This document shows, one piece after another, positions 10,716 to 22,785 of a stretch of 64,000 bases of DNA. Below the pieces are notes generated by a model. That model was not told where the DNA came from. It saw nothing but the letters and a program-made list of their open reading frames with translations, and did not search any database. The stretch comes from Rhinocladiella similis (lineage: Eukaryota; Ascomycota; Eurotiomycetes; Chaetothyriales; Herpotrichiellaceae). A program made the position numbers and the translations under genes. Positions within the stretch are counted from its first letter, which is position 1. The number at the start of each line of letters is the position of its first letter. The stretch lies in contig JAMRYE010000010.1 of NCBI GenBank assembly GCA_024082115.1, positions 124,001 to 188,000 of the forward strand, written 5' to 3'.

Positions 10716-12748
10716 ATGACAATCTACAGCGTCTTACGACGCATCGTCAGAAACGATGCGATACGTGTCGATCCTCCTCAAGTTTACAATTGGCGAGTCC
10801 TAGCACTTGCAGCCTCGGTACGTTCATTGTTGTATTTGCAATGTGGTGGTGTTGTATCGATCATTATAAGATACGCCGGCGGATATTCATTGACGTGATG
10901 AGTTTAGGCATGCTTTGCAGGCACGATGTTTGGAATGGACGCAGGAATTATAGGAGGCGTCCTCGCGATGCCAGGCTTCAAGAAGTAATTCATTGCCCCT
11001 CGATCAAAAGATGCTGATCCTGAGTTGTCAGGGAGTTCGGTCTTGATACCCTCTCCGCCAGCGCCGCTGCCAACCTATCCGGTAACCTCGTCACTACTAT
11101 GCAAGCAGGTGCAATTGCAGGAGCCCTGGTATCCAGTCCACTGGCAGAGAAAAGGGGGAGGAAGCCAGCCCTGCTCGCCGTCGCCGTCACTGGTATCATC
11201 GGCGGACTCATGCAAGGTTTATCCTTTGGACATCTGTCCGTGTTTTACATTGGCCGGTGAGCATTGTCCTTTGACTTCTTGGGAATATCAACAACAACAG
11301 CAGCATCTGATACCGTGATTACAGCTTCATCGAGGGTCTCGGCCTTGGTGCAGGCACCATGCTTGCCCCAACATATGTCTCAGAGATCTCACCTCGAGCT
11401 ATCAGAGGCTTTCTTGTTGGGTTTTTCCAGCTATTACTGGATACGGGCGGCATGGTTGCTTACTTCGTCAATTATGGCTCACTCCTACATTTCAAGGTAA
11501 AATGACTAGCCTACTGGTGGAGAAATCAGTTACTAACGATGTCCATTCGTTTCACAGGGCAAAGCTACGTGGATGGTGCCACTAATGTTGCAGTCGCTCG
11601 CTCCAGCTTTGCTGCTCATTACAATGCTCATGTGCCCAGAATCACCACGCTGGCTTGCTTCTCAAGATAACTGGGAGAAGGCAGCAAACGTCTTGTCAGA
11701 CGTGCGACGTCTTCCACCTCAGCACTCATACGTCGAGCAAGAGCTGCTCGAACTGAGAGTGCAGCTAGACAACGAGAATCGCATTAGGGGTAACACAGGG
11801 TTCTGGGCAATGCAAAAAGAGTGCTGGACGCATCCAGGTAACAGAAAACGTGCACTCTTGACAATCATTATCCTTGTTTTCAATCAGTGGTCAGGTGTAA
11901 GTCTCAATGATTATCGCTCTGTTTACCTTGTCTGCTCCTAAATCGCTTCAGACTGACAATTTCATCAGACAGGAGCCATCAACTACTACGCGCCAACCAT
12001 CTTCAAGAGCTTGGGATTGTCGGCAACCACAACTGCTCTCTTTGCGCAAGGTGTCTACGGAATTGTCAAAACTGTTGCGGCGTTGATATTTGCATTTTTC
12101 CTTGCCGACTCTCTCGGCCGTCGAATTTCATTTATGTGGAGTGGAGCTGTGCAAGCATTCTGCATGCTCTACGTTGGATTCGTACGTAACCTTTTCAAGT
12201 TATGCGCGCCCTTCTGCTAACGGATGCAGTACGTCCGATATGGCCCTCATGTGAGCGTCGACGAAACTCCACCGCCGGCCGGTATTGCTGCTCTTGCCAT
12301 GATATACATCTTTGCGGCAGCTTTCAATTCTGGCTGGGGCCCGGTAGCCTGGGTCTACGTGTCAGAGATTCCAAGCAACCGACTCCGAGCCTATAATGTT
12401 GCACTGGCATCGTTCACCCACTGGGTCAACAATCTTGCTGTCTCCAAGGCCACCCCAGTTATGCTTCTGTCAACTCCATACAAAGCATACTTCATCTTTG
12501 GCTCTATCAATGTAGTCATGGCAGTCGCGGCATTCTGGATTCCTGAAACTAAAGGGGTAAGTCCTTACTCTTATTTCATCTCTTTCCTCGATTCTGACTG
12601 TGCGCAGATATCTCTCGAGCGTATGGACGAACTGTTTGGTGTTGTCGATATGTCAAATATTGAAGATGTTGGTGCTGCAGGACGGCAAGGGAGTAAGGTT
12701 GAAGAGACGCCGGAAATGCACGAGAACGTGCAGACGAGCAAGGTTTAA
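10716..12748 (+). CDS. MFS sugar transporter (sugar porter family)
   Basis: Eight exons: 10716-10817, 10908-10984, 11032-11256, 11325-11496, 11558-11896, 11969-12181, 12230-12556 and 12608-12748; 531 aa. Sugar porter (PF00083) landmarks: FGMDAGIIGG in TM1, AEKRGRK in the TM2-3 loop, PESPRWL after TM6, NYYAPTIF in TM7, DSLGRR in the TM8-9 loop and PETKG after TM12. It is a plasma-membrane proton-coupled sugar transporter by family. The intron at 12557-12607 is 51 bp without an in-frame stop, so retention would add 17 residues. It follows the Fungal_trans_2 regulator on the same strand and likely imports the substrate of this locus. Confidence 0.92.
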
Positions 12749-13915
12749 TGTTTGTATTGCAATCTCTGCCGAGAAACAACTATTGCCTGCGCTTGTTCTT
12801 ATGCCGTATACACACTTGTCAGTATGGCCCAGGGCACTTTGGATTATGTTTCGGATGCTTCGCCGTGGCAGTGGTGGCTCCACACTAGCGCATACAAAGG
12901 TTGCCCGAACCCTGATTATCGGACACCCCTAGAAACGTGGGCAGAGCGTAACAATGACAGTAGCCTTCCTCTAATCAGATCCATCTGCACTTTCGGAACT
13001 AATCCCCCAAGACATTAATGGAGAGGCTCGGTTAGAGACGGGCAAAGGTACCGGGTTAGGCAAAGGGTACAACGCGCAACGTCGGGGAGGTTCCCCTTGG
13101 GAAAACTTGTTAGTCATCGACTTTGATAACATGAGGGCCGAAGGCCTGCAAGCATCCCTAGGGAAGCCTATTATTTAGGGGCTCATATAGGGCTCTTATA
13201 GGCGTGATCTCCGTAACAGTAGGCTTCTTCCCGCAGCAACAGGCTTCAGCCGCACATAAGAGCAGATGTTTTTTTCCCTTCTGTTGCTAATAGCTATCTA
13301 CATTACGAAAGGTAGTAACAGTCTGGCTCTCTTCACCTCTGCTCTCCGTCTAACTAGCCTTAATAAGGCGCCTAGGGTTGCAACATGCTGCACCGACCCT
13401 TAGCACTAGAATCACACAAAAAAGTGATCACGTGGGTGCATGGCCATGTGATTTTGATCGGGGATACTTGTTTCCGGGCTACTGACTAACTAATTAATTT
13501 GAGTTACGTGGTCTTATTACATACATACTCCAGCCAATTTTCCTTGACAATCTGGTTCCCTTCGAAGTTTGCGTCGCGAACACCTCGGCAAGGAGGGGTT
13601 ACGCTACCCCGTGCTCATATGTTCGCCTGAGAAAGCGGGGAGGAACTTTTCTTGAAGCGTCAGGCTCTCACTAACCTGACACCTTCGATTTTGACGAAAG
13701 ACACTCTTGTCAGCACCCGTCTAGCATACCAATTCATCAATTCACACTCTCTACCTTCCTTCAGATCGGCGACGCTATGTCTGTCAGGGTACTGACCCTC
13801 AGCACAATACCTCAATCTTCCGGTCTCTTTCGCTTGGCCTAAGGTCGATCCGTCCGACGGGACAAAGCAGGCTTTCATTCTAGCGATTCTGCCTCGTTGC
13901 CTCCTAACTCCTATC
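12749..13915. other. Intergenic region, no gene supported
   Basis: 1.17 kb. A core E-box-like CACGTG lies near 13428-13433 within a TGATCACGTGG context. Stretches around 13130-13400 (repeated AGGCTTC and AGGGCTC/TATAGG words) have the look of old repetitive DNA, but I could not delimit an element or its ends. Confidence 0.4.
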
Positions 13916-15797
13916 ATGTATCTTACCTTTGCCACTGCGGACTCGTTCACGGGTGCGAGCTCGAGTCAGTTCAGAGCCTGCGATGCTTGCAGAAAGCTCA
14001 AAATAAAAGTATCTCCATCCATTCTCCCCCTGGATTGGGACTATTCTGACTCTCTAGTGTCGGAGTAAAGAAAATCGATATGAGCACGGTCTTACTTCCC
14101 GTGATCCGTGTGAGGAATGTCAACGTACTAGATCAAGATGTACATATATGGACACACCGAAGAAGCGCGGAAGACGCCCTAGAAGGCCCGTTAAGTCTTG
14201 AATCCATGACTGTATGAAGCAAAGCGCTGACTTACAGCGTAGGAGGATGGCAAGTACCGTTCCTACTTATGCGGAACAGTCAGTAATACCAGGTCTCATG
14301 AACCCGGCGGACTCAGTCTCGAAGTCGCTAGTCGATCAGTCACTAGGGATTCAGCCGAGCATTTGCTTGACTCCAGACTTTCCGACCCCGTGGTTGTTCA
14401 GGAGCTCTGACGCTGCTGTGGCCGTACCCAACATGTTTGACAGTTTTCAATATGAAAGCTCTACAAACTCCCCAGCGGTCAACGAGGATGTATTCGCAAC
14501 CCCCCTTACCGCCCACCTCCCCCTAGGTGGCGACTACGATATTGGCGGCGTTGCATGGGACGTTGCTAACCAAAACGATGTTTGTGACGAACTATTACCA
14601 GAAATGCTAAACGTATCGCCTACAACGCTCCATACATTCGAGGATGAGGAGATCCGGCGTGACATTCAAGAATACTTTGACAGGGGATGGTTTATCTTTC
14701 CGCTCTTATCCTACGAGTATGTTCAGTCCCAACTCGACACGCAGCCAATATCGAAGACAAGTCCTGAGTTCCGTTGCCTACTCCTTGCTATTCGACTGGC
14801 GAACGCTACCGTCGAGTATCGGATGACATCAGAAAATGGAACAACTCTCCTAGATCTCATTCAGCGGGTTGAGACTTCTCGGGATGACTACGACTTCGCT
14901 GAACCACCAACTCTTGATGATGTAGTCGTGTCGACATTCTTATTCGTCGCATTCAACATATTGGAGAAACATGTACGGGCGTTTCTCTATCTCGATGAAG
15001 CTATTTCTCTTCTGGAAGAGGTGAAACCCGTTAGCGAGGCTGAGTTACTCAGGAAACAGTTGATCCAGCAAGTCCTTTACAACACAGAAGCCGCTTCAGT
15101 TGCCATTTATGCTCACGGATCTCGCCGTCGCAGAGCCAAAAGGCCAGCGAAGCTACTCGACAAGCTTCCAACAACCTCATCTGGGAGTGGATTCATCACA
15201 CAGTTCGACAGTTTGGCTCTCCTACTACTCAACAGACTCTCGGAAATTCATCTTGCAACTGATGCTGAAGAGCTACAAACCACCAGTAACAATCTGGAGG
15301 GTGACTTGAGGACATTATTCGGGGTCTCCCTACAACATCATCAATTCTGTAGGATTCAGGCTGCTGATGTTGCAGTGACCCACCAATGGCGACTCTCACA
15401 AGGGATAGCCACTTGCAGTGCGGAAGGGTTATCAGCCTCAAGGCCGAGCCTACAAGAAATCGAGAAACTTGGCATCACGGCTATGGCTTGGGTGTGCTCC
15501 CTGAAGGAAGGTGAGCTACGGATTGTTGGCCTGGGAAAATTGTCAGGCCTCGCCCGCGCAATTCACGCGACCGCAGGCAATAACAGTTGCGATTACATCA
15601 TTGCCGGGCTCGTTGGCGCCGTCATGAAAGAGGATCACGATCAGCAATTTACCCCTGATCTCGCAGAAGTTATCACGTCGAGAATGACGATTCCGCTTTC
15701 GATACTGGGACCACTCCCTGACAACTATGCGCACAGTCGTCTCAGACTCCAAAAGAATCAACGAGGTGATCAAGTCTTGCCCCTCATCATGCGTTGA
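13916..15797 (+). CDS. Zn2Cys6 transcription factor with long zinc-cluster loop
   Basis: Three exons: 13916-14008, 14058-14189 and 14238-15797; introns of 49 and 48 bp; 594 aa. Both introns fall in the DNA-binding region; without the second, a TGA at 14199 would cut the protein, and its 3' end (CTGACTTACAG) is a good branch/acceptor. Zinc-cluster cysteines are at residues 22, 25, 32, 49, 52 and 59. The loop between the third and fourth cysteine is 16 residues, longer than the usual 5-12. A basic KKRGRRPRRP tail follows. The remainder resembles the middle homology region of sugar-responsive regulators, without a strongly diagnostic motif. It ends 139 bp from the convergent esterase and may regulate the esterase and transporter pair; that is inference. 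Confidence 0.82.
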
Positions 15798-15936
15798 TCA
15801 TTGGAAAGGCAACCGTATCGCTGGACCGCCATGGTGCCTTCAGGTACAATACCTCTACTGGCTCAATCTTCTAATAATACTAGTAGTCGTCCTGCCCGAG
15901 CTTCCTCCAAGTTTCCGTTGAAAACTATTAGGCATT

Positions 15937-17384
15937 CTACTCGAATGCGGCCGTGAACCTATCGACTTCCCCTCGCAGCCACGATCTTGTTACCACTGCG
16001 TCCAACGGGAACGTGAATCCGTGAGGTACGCCTGGTAGTACCTCCTCGGTGACGGCCACGCCAGAGGAGCGAAGCAGCTGTGCATATGCAAGCCCTTGGG
16101 CTCTAAGGTCATCGCATGCGGCGACCGTAATGTGAGTTCTAGCATGTCGCTTACTTGGTTTCGCTAACAATGGGGAGACGAAGGGATTGCACTCATCAGT
16201 CTTCCCCCCTGTGTACAATTCTATGAATAAGAGATGAGAATGAGCAGGTTGCCGTCATGTCGCACATTTTTGGAAAGAGCACACTCACTTATGAGAATGT
16301 CAAAGCCCTCAACCACCTTGTCTGCGGGTAAAAGTGCGCCTCGGAAGAGCTTTTCGTTCGGACTGAGCTCTATCTCCCTGGTGTTATCAAACAACACTTG
16401 GGCTCTGAAGGCTGCTGTTGCCGGTACTACAAGACTGACCAATCGCAGCTGAGGCCGATGCGATGGACTGTCCGTCTGCGAGTGCCAGAGCGCCATTGCA
16501 GCTGCGAGATTTCCGCCAGCCGAGCAGCCCCACAACCCCATTCGATCGATGTCGACTTTGTATGCCGAAGCATTCTGGACGACCTTTTTGTGAAGACAAT
16601 TACTAGGCTGGACAACTTTATGTGTCGTTCAGAGTGGGCTTACCCAGTCTAGCGACTGACAGCAGTCGTCAAACGCAGCCGGAAACGGGTGTTCCGGAGC
16701 AAGTCGGTAGTCCACCCCAAAAACAACTGCTCGAAGCTCCGAGGCGAAGAAAGTGGCAAAAACTAAATGCCGATCAGTTTTCGGGAAAGGTATTGGTGGT
16801 TGAAGGCAGACGAGCTCTATGACTCACCTTCATCACATTGGGGCTTTCCATGGATCCAGCCTCCTCCGTGAACCATCAACATGGCAGGTCTGAGCTTTGA
16901 ATCTTGCTCTTCTGGCCCGATTCGAGGTTCATAAACCCTTATGCCAAAACTCCCTCCGTCACCATCTTTTGCACAGGGGACCGAGAGATTGCGGATGTCA
17001 ACGGGTACAGCCTTCCGTCGGCGTTCGAGAATGCAATTGTTGCGTTGCTCAGCGAGGGGACCGTTGAGCAGTGTCTCTTCGACCCAGGCACGCATCCCTT
17101 CGACGTCTGTTCCCTGCGGAACATGGAGGACATCAACCGGCAGCTTAGCAAGCTCCTATGAAAAGCACTGATAAGCCTCAGTCAGTCAAGAGAAAAGGTA
17201 GATGATCGTATCACACCTCGAAAAAATTCAAGTCTGGTCTCTGTAGTTCGCATACTGCGTCAGGGCTTATATTATTTGCCCGGTAAAGCATTTCTGCTGT
17301 ATATCGGGGCTCGTCGCTTTGAGCATCACCCATGGTCAATGTGTTCGTGACCGGTGCTGGATGTTCAGCTGCGACCGACGACAT
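15937..17384 (-). CDS. Alpha/beta-hydrolase-3 esterase (HSL type)
   Basis: Five exons on the minus strand: 17384-17217, 17155-16828, 16762-16644, 16583-16289 and 16220-15937; introns 60-68 bp; 397 aa. Family hallmarks of PF07859 in order: oxyanion-hole HGGGW, DYRLAPEHPFPAAFDD, nucleophile elbow GCSAGGN (Ser), catalytic Asp in ACDDLRAQG and catalytic His in VPHGF. No signal peptide is evident, so it is probably intracellular and hydrolyses acyl esters or lactones of small molecules. A second Met at 17333 is an alternative start. It is divergent from an MFS transporter 447 bp away, which suggests import and hydrolysis of an ester. Confidence 0.9.
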
Positions 17385-17831
17385 CTCTCCCCGTAATTGA
17401 ACGACAGTTATTGTGTTCGTGAGACGATTCAAAAAAAGATAGGTAAGCGGCCGACTGATAGTCGACACCAACTATGTGAATCGACAACTCAACTCTTGGA
17501 TCGCCCTTATACTTCGCCCGAGATGATTAACTGCTTGGGGAATTTTTGTTTTGGCCAATTCCCCAATTGGCTGTTAGCCTGTTGGAAGTCCAATCGGCCA
17601 TTTGTATTTCAGCCCAGTATCCAATGAGTCCAATGGCTACTCTAGATCATGTCCGCAAAACTCCACGAAATCTTCACAAAGCCTGCGCATAGGATGCCCG
17701 AAGTGGTCAAATCTCCAGATAGAAAGAGTAGTACGCTCATGTATAAGGCACGATTATGGACTTTTTGGGACAGCCAATCCCCTCCGCTGACTTTCCTTGC
17801 TCCAACTCATTTCTGCAATTAACCAAAAGCA
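17385..17831. promoter_or_regulatory. Divergent promoter region between esterase and MFS gene
   Basis: 447 bp shared 5' region. It contains repeated CCAATTGG-like words around 17560-17595 (CCAATTCCCCAATTGG at 17558-17573 and CCAATCGG at 17590-17597), which include CCAAT boxes in both orientations. No gene seen. Confidence 0.4.
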
Positions 17832-19706
17832 ATGGCAACCCCCGAACCCAAGACTCCAGCCTGCCAGCAGGCAGAATTTGCCTCGACAATGCCACAAGTC
17901 GATAAGTTAATTGAACATCCCACGGGTTGGGCAAACTGGCGACTCTTGCTCAACGTTATCATCATTGGTCTCTCCGTCGGGCTATTTGGCTACGACAACA
18001 CCTTTGCGGCTCCTCTTGTGGCCCTGCCCTTGTTCATTGCGAAGTATCAAGGCACCGGGATTGCTTTTACAGCTCGAAATTTAAACCTGATCATCACAGT
18101 CCCCCTTGTTGGCGCTGCATTGGGCACATTTGTTGCCACACCGCTGATGAAATACCTCGGCCGCAAGAAAACCTTCCTTGTCGCATATTTCCTGATGTGC
18201 GTTCCCGGATCATTCCTACAGCTTTTTGCACCTGACTTAGGAGCTCTTGTGGTCGGCCGCTTCTGGAACTGTGAGCTCCTTGAAATCCCGTCCGTGGTAA
18301 TTGGCAGCTGACAGCTTCCGCAGATGTTGGGGTTAGTGTTCTCACCACTACCGCTCCTCTCTATCTCTCTGAGCTAGTGCCGTCACATGTTCGAGCAAGG
18401 TCGGTTGGATTTTGCATTGCAGGCAGCTCTGCGACAGGCATCATCGGTACTACAGTGGTGTGGGCGACTGAAAGACTCACCGACACCCGCCAGTATAAAA
18501 TTCCCTTGGCAATACAAGTGGCATTGCCTGTCGCCTTTGGACTGCTTACTTTGATTGCCGTAGAGTCGCCACATTGGTACGTCAAAAATGACCGGCTGGA
18601 AGCGGCAAGGCACACTCTCATGTCAATTCGGAACAATAAAACGGACCTTGTGGAAGCAGAGCTAGCTCTGATCCAGGCCGCGCTTTATGAAGATGCGACC
18701 CGCCAAGCCGCAGTACGATTCTGGGACATTCTCAAACCAGCACACTTGAAGCGTACGTTAACGGCCGGAGCCTTACTGCCTCTCGGCCAAGTGGGCGGCC
18801 AGATCCTTGTTCTCACTGTAAGGTCCCCAAGGCTTCCTAGCTATACGTTGATCTGCAGATTTAACACGGGCATGCATATACCTGAGCCATATCCCGGGTT
18901 ACCATGGCATATTCTTAAGCATCTTTTTTTCCTACTATTGTGGGCGGGCCTGACAGTTCACGACACTGACAAACAATGTGCAGTATTCAACCGTGTTATT
19001 GGTACAAAGCGGCGTCGCGAACCCTTTCGAGATTACTATAATCATCTCGTGCCTTACGTTCCTTGGCACAATCGTGGGCCCTATTTTAGTAGACTCAGTC
19101 GGTCGCAGGCCCGTTGCGGTTGTTGGCTTCTCAATCCTCTTCATCCTCGATATGACTGCTGGAGGGCTTGGTGCAGCAGGCCTTACAACAAGGAGCCAGA
19201 GGCTCGGATTAGCCGCGGTATTCGTCATCTTCGCCTTCTTCAATGCTGTCTCATTTCAATCGTTGTAAGTTTACCCCTAATGATTGGAGCTTGGCTCGAA
19301 AACACGGTATTTGGCCACATGCTAAGATTCCTGTCTACAAAGATCATTTCTACTTCCAACTGAGGTCTCTACGGCCGCTCTCCGCGAACCAACCGTCTCT
19401 TGGGCGATATTCTGGTCCTATACGACGGCCATCATTACTACATTCGCAGTTCCTCAGATTACGTCGCCCGACGCTGGTAATCTACGTGTCAAGACCGCCT
19501 TTATCTTCGGTGGCTGTGTCTTCTTGACTACGATCTGGTCTTATTTCTATATACCAGAGACAAAGGCTCGCACAGTAGCTGAAATCAACGAAATGTACGA
19601 CATCAATCTACCAATGCGAAAGTGGAGGAAATACCAGTGCCAGATTCTGAATGAAGCTGCTGGTGCACTTCCAAAAGCTAAAACTGGACATGACGATAGT
19701 GCGTAG
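17832..19706 (+). CDS. MFS transporter, sugar porter family
   Basis: Four exons: 17832-18270, 18324-18817, 18984-19264 and 19343-19706; 525 aa with closed frame. Landmarks: LFGYDNTFAAPL in TM1, KYLGRKK in loop 2-3, VESPHW after TM6, YSTVLLVQSG in TM7, DSVGRRP in loop 8-9 and YIPETKART after TM12. The second intron is 166 bp, long for this window, and joins VLT directly to YST as in hexose/maltose-type relatives. Plasma-membrane solute:proton symport is the family function; the substrate is unknown. It is divergent from the esterase. Confidence 0.88.
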
Positions 19707-22700
19707 AGTCTTGCTGTGCAAGGAGAAGTGACACAACTGTGATTACATTAATTGACGGTAGAAGGAGGTCTGAGCATGCCACCTCTCCAGTACTGAGACA
19801 ATTGGTCTTTTTCTGACAAGTCATGGAGTTATCTGCAGAAGAATCTGTCTAAGGCTCTCATGCAGATAATGAAATAGCACTCCCATGCATTAATTCTCCC
19901 GTACGAAGACGCCAGGTGGGACATTGAGAACACCTCACTATAACTTACCAGAGCTGGCGCGCTAATACACACGCTGTCAATGCGCGGTCTTGTTCAGAAG
20001 GGTAAGCCAGTATGATCAGCGTACAAAGGATGGTAACAGGAGGGGTAGGAGAACATACTTATGGCTCTGTGATGACGGTAACATTTGGCATGAGACAATG
20101 GAGTCTAGTTACTATCCACCAAATTAATTTGACCAGATACTAACACTCGAGTCCGTTTGAGCTTCTGATCCCCAAGCGCTATTTGACAACTATGATAGAA
20201 AAGCCTTACAGTCTGGATCGAGTAACATTCGAGGGTTTATTGTTATCTGAAGAGTCACTGTCAGTAATTTACAGGTTTCCATTTTGAAGGGTGATGATGT
20301 ATGGAGCGGCGCGAAGCTTAACTGTGCTCTGGTCAGCCTTTCCCGCACCGTCAAGTTGACAAAATATCCACCCCGCTGTTATCCTACGAAGTACCAAGGT
20401 CACCGGAGTATGAAGATATGTGTCGGCATGTTGACACTAGAATTCATCACGTCCGAGGGCGTAAGGGCCAGTGTTGACGTCAGATATCCTTCATCTAGAC
20501 GCGACCTGTTGCGCCAGTACCAAGACGTAATCTAACAGTGAGGCAGCCATGGTTGAGCATTTTCAAAGAGTGCTTACTGAGGTGTAATGTAGATTCTCGA
20601 TAGTGTATAAGAAACTGAGCCATAGATTGTGTTTCTGCTTCACATGCGTTAGTTCCTGCGAAGACTTTAACGCCCTTCCTGCTTTTTTCGATGCTACGTC
20701 GCACAGCTAAACACCTTGGACGAGACCTTCCAAGATAGATAATAGCTAGATCATTAGAATCCTAGATCTGTTGCCCAACTCTCATGGGCTTTCCAATGAA
20801 GCTTATGGGCCAAGCTTTCATGACAATAAACCACTTTTGGGGACAGCCGAGCTTGTGGCTTGCTGACGACTTGCAGATTCTCTGAGTAATCGAAGGAGTC
20901 AACCTATATGGAAGAATTTTCTAGCCCAAAGACTTTCAGGTGTAGAGTTTCATTAAAATTATCAAAGCCATGAAATTGACCACCGGCATCATGTACTCGG
21001 GCTACTGCTTGTGCCACATGCCTACAGAAGCCTATTGATGGCGAAGACGGAATGTCCAACAAAGATAGGCTGAGAATTTATGCCAACACCAGGCTTTAGG
21101 CTAAGTCATCAAGATTTTTCTTTTTCGGCAGACCACGAAGCACAAAAACTGGGAGTACTTTGCGAGGGGAAATCACCATATAACTCGGATATTGCGGCCG
21201 GTGGGTGATATGACGTGGTCAGACCGACTACAGACCTTGTATCAGCACTCGAGCTGGTACCCCAAGAAGCCTGGCTCGGCGTTGTGACGACTGATCACGG
21301 AGTGTCTGATGATTGCTGCAGACCAAGCAATCAAGCTCCTGCATACGCTCGGCAACATCGTCGGCAGGATCCGCCGTAGCTTCGTCTCTAGGCTTGGCCA
21401 ACCAAGCTTCATAGAAGGTGGACCTATACGGAGTACTACGGTATGTGCAGCCTAGAATATCTGTAAGGGGCTGGCCAGGCAAGGGTGCGACAAAAGTCTC
21501 CATAAATACAACGACCCTTTATTCGTGAGGTCAAGATTTCCTGGGTCCTGCATCGAAGTGTGAATTGAGAATGAACAGATAGGGATCAGCGCCTGAATTC
21601 CCGACTTCAATCAGTATCAGTGAAGTTGCTGGATGCTTGATGGGTCGATTCCTGTTCTCTGTGATGCTGCCGTACCTACTCCGTAGTGCATTGCTCATTT
21701 TGTATTCGTGTGCGAGAGAACATCTTTGCAGAATTTCCGTATCAGCCACTTTGTGAAAAGTGGACAAATGAGATCGCCAGGACACTAGAAACACAAAAGG
21801 ATGATTTGGTCCAAAGGGTCCGAACTTGACCACCATGGAAAAGATGAACCACGGTGTAAAGACGCACATCGATGTTCCCACGTGGCTGACATGGAGGATT
21901 GCGATTCCGGGCATTTTGAGGGGGTTGCTTGTTAGTTTGTTGTTGCAAATACTCGTAGCCCCTTTACCTAAACAGACAAGCATCATGCTTCTCTGTGCTG
22001 CAAATTCGCATTTAGGGGCAGGCCGCCCAAAAGTACGGCGTGGTCAAGTTTGTAGATCCAGGATTACAGTTGCCCACTGGAAAGTTACCACGTAAGGAAG
22101 AAGATGAAGGCCGAGCTTCACCCAAGTTGGTTGTCCGTCAATACTACTTAGTCTCGTATTCAAGATGAGATTGCCAAGGGTCGAACATCTTTGAGGGCGT
22201 CACACAACAACAGACCGACCGGTAACGAGTACAACAAGACCTGTCTCCGAAGATCGAATATGTCAGGTCAAGCAAGTCAAATCGGCACAACTGGCGCCGA
22301 TGCAACCAGTTCCTGATCCTGTTGCCCCTCTCACACTGGTCCCAGGGTCCAACGAGCGACACGCACCATGTTGCAGGCCTCGTGCTCCTGTTGGAGCGAT
22401 GCCACGCCGTGGTGCATCATATTCCCTGTATTATAAGCCTAATTTCCTAGACGGGAGCCACTCCAGATAAACCTACACCGCAGACTGGGCAATTCGGGAG
22501 AAGATACACCGTGCGGGCACGGCTAATAAGCAAGGTTACTTCGGTCCATCTGAAGCGAATGCGACGTTGCTGCCGGACATATACCCAAAAGGGGTGAGAG
22601 GCGGAGAAGTTGGGGTGCGGAGGTCAGACCCCGGGCCCGGTGGGCAACGTTCGCCTATCCACCTAAGATCAGATTTCCACGCAGAGCGTGTCATTCAAGG

Positions 22701-22785
22701 ATTAAATAGGATCTGCATGGCCCAATCGTCCAGCCCTTTCTCTCATTCCCGTCACACATTGCACTCTCAGAATCACACCGCCGCC
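19707..22785. other. 3.1 kb gene-poor interval
   Basis: The largest stretch without a supported gene. Short open frames exist (minus 21228-21503 of 91 codons; minus 21531-21986 of 151 codons) but show no recognisable domain or fungal intron-exon pattern, and I do not call them. No transposase, reverse transcriptase or terminal repeat was recognised. The final 300 bp before 22786 are GC-rich, with GGGG/CCCC words typical of a sugar-transporter promoter. Confidence 0.45.

Noticed and set aside
13130..13400. Possible solo LTR or MITE, from repeated short words
   Set aside because: No terminal inverted or direct repeats or target-site duplication could be defined.
14190..14237. In-frame TGA at 14199 separating a zinc cluster from the rest of its regulator, suggesting a pseudogene
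   Set aside because: A 48 bp GT-AG intron with a good branch point and acceptor spans it and restores an open frame.
18818..18983. Possible extra mini-exon inside the 166 bp intron of the MFS gene
   Set aside because: Joining VLT directly to YST gives the expected TM7 sequence, so no extra exon is needed.
21228..21986. Two minus-strand frames of 91 and 151 codons in the large gap
   Set aside because: No domain or conserved motif, and composition is like surrounding non-coding DNA.
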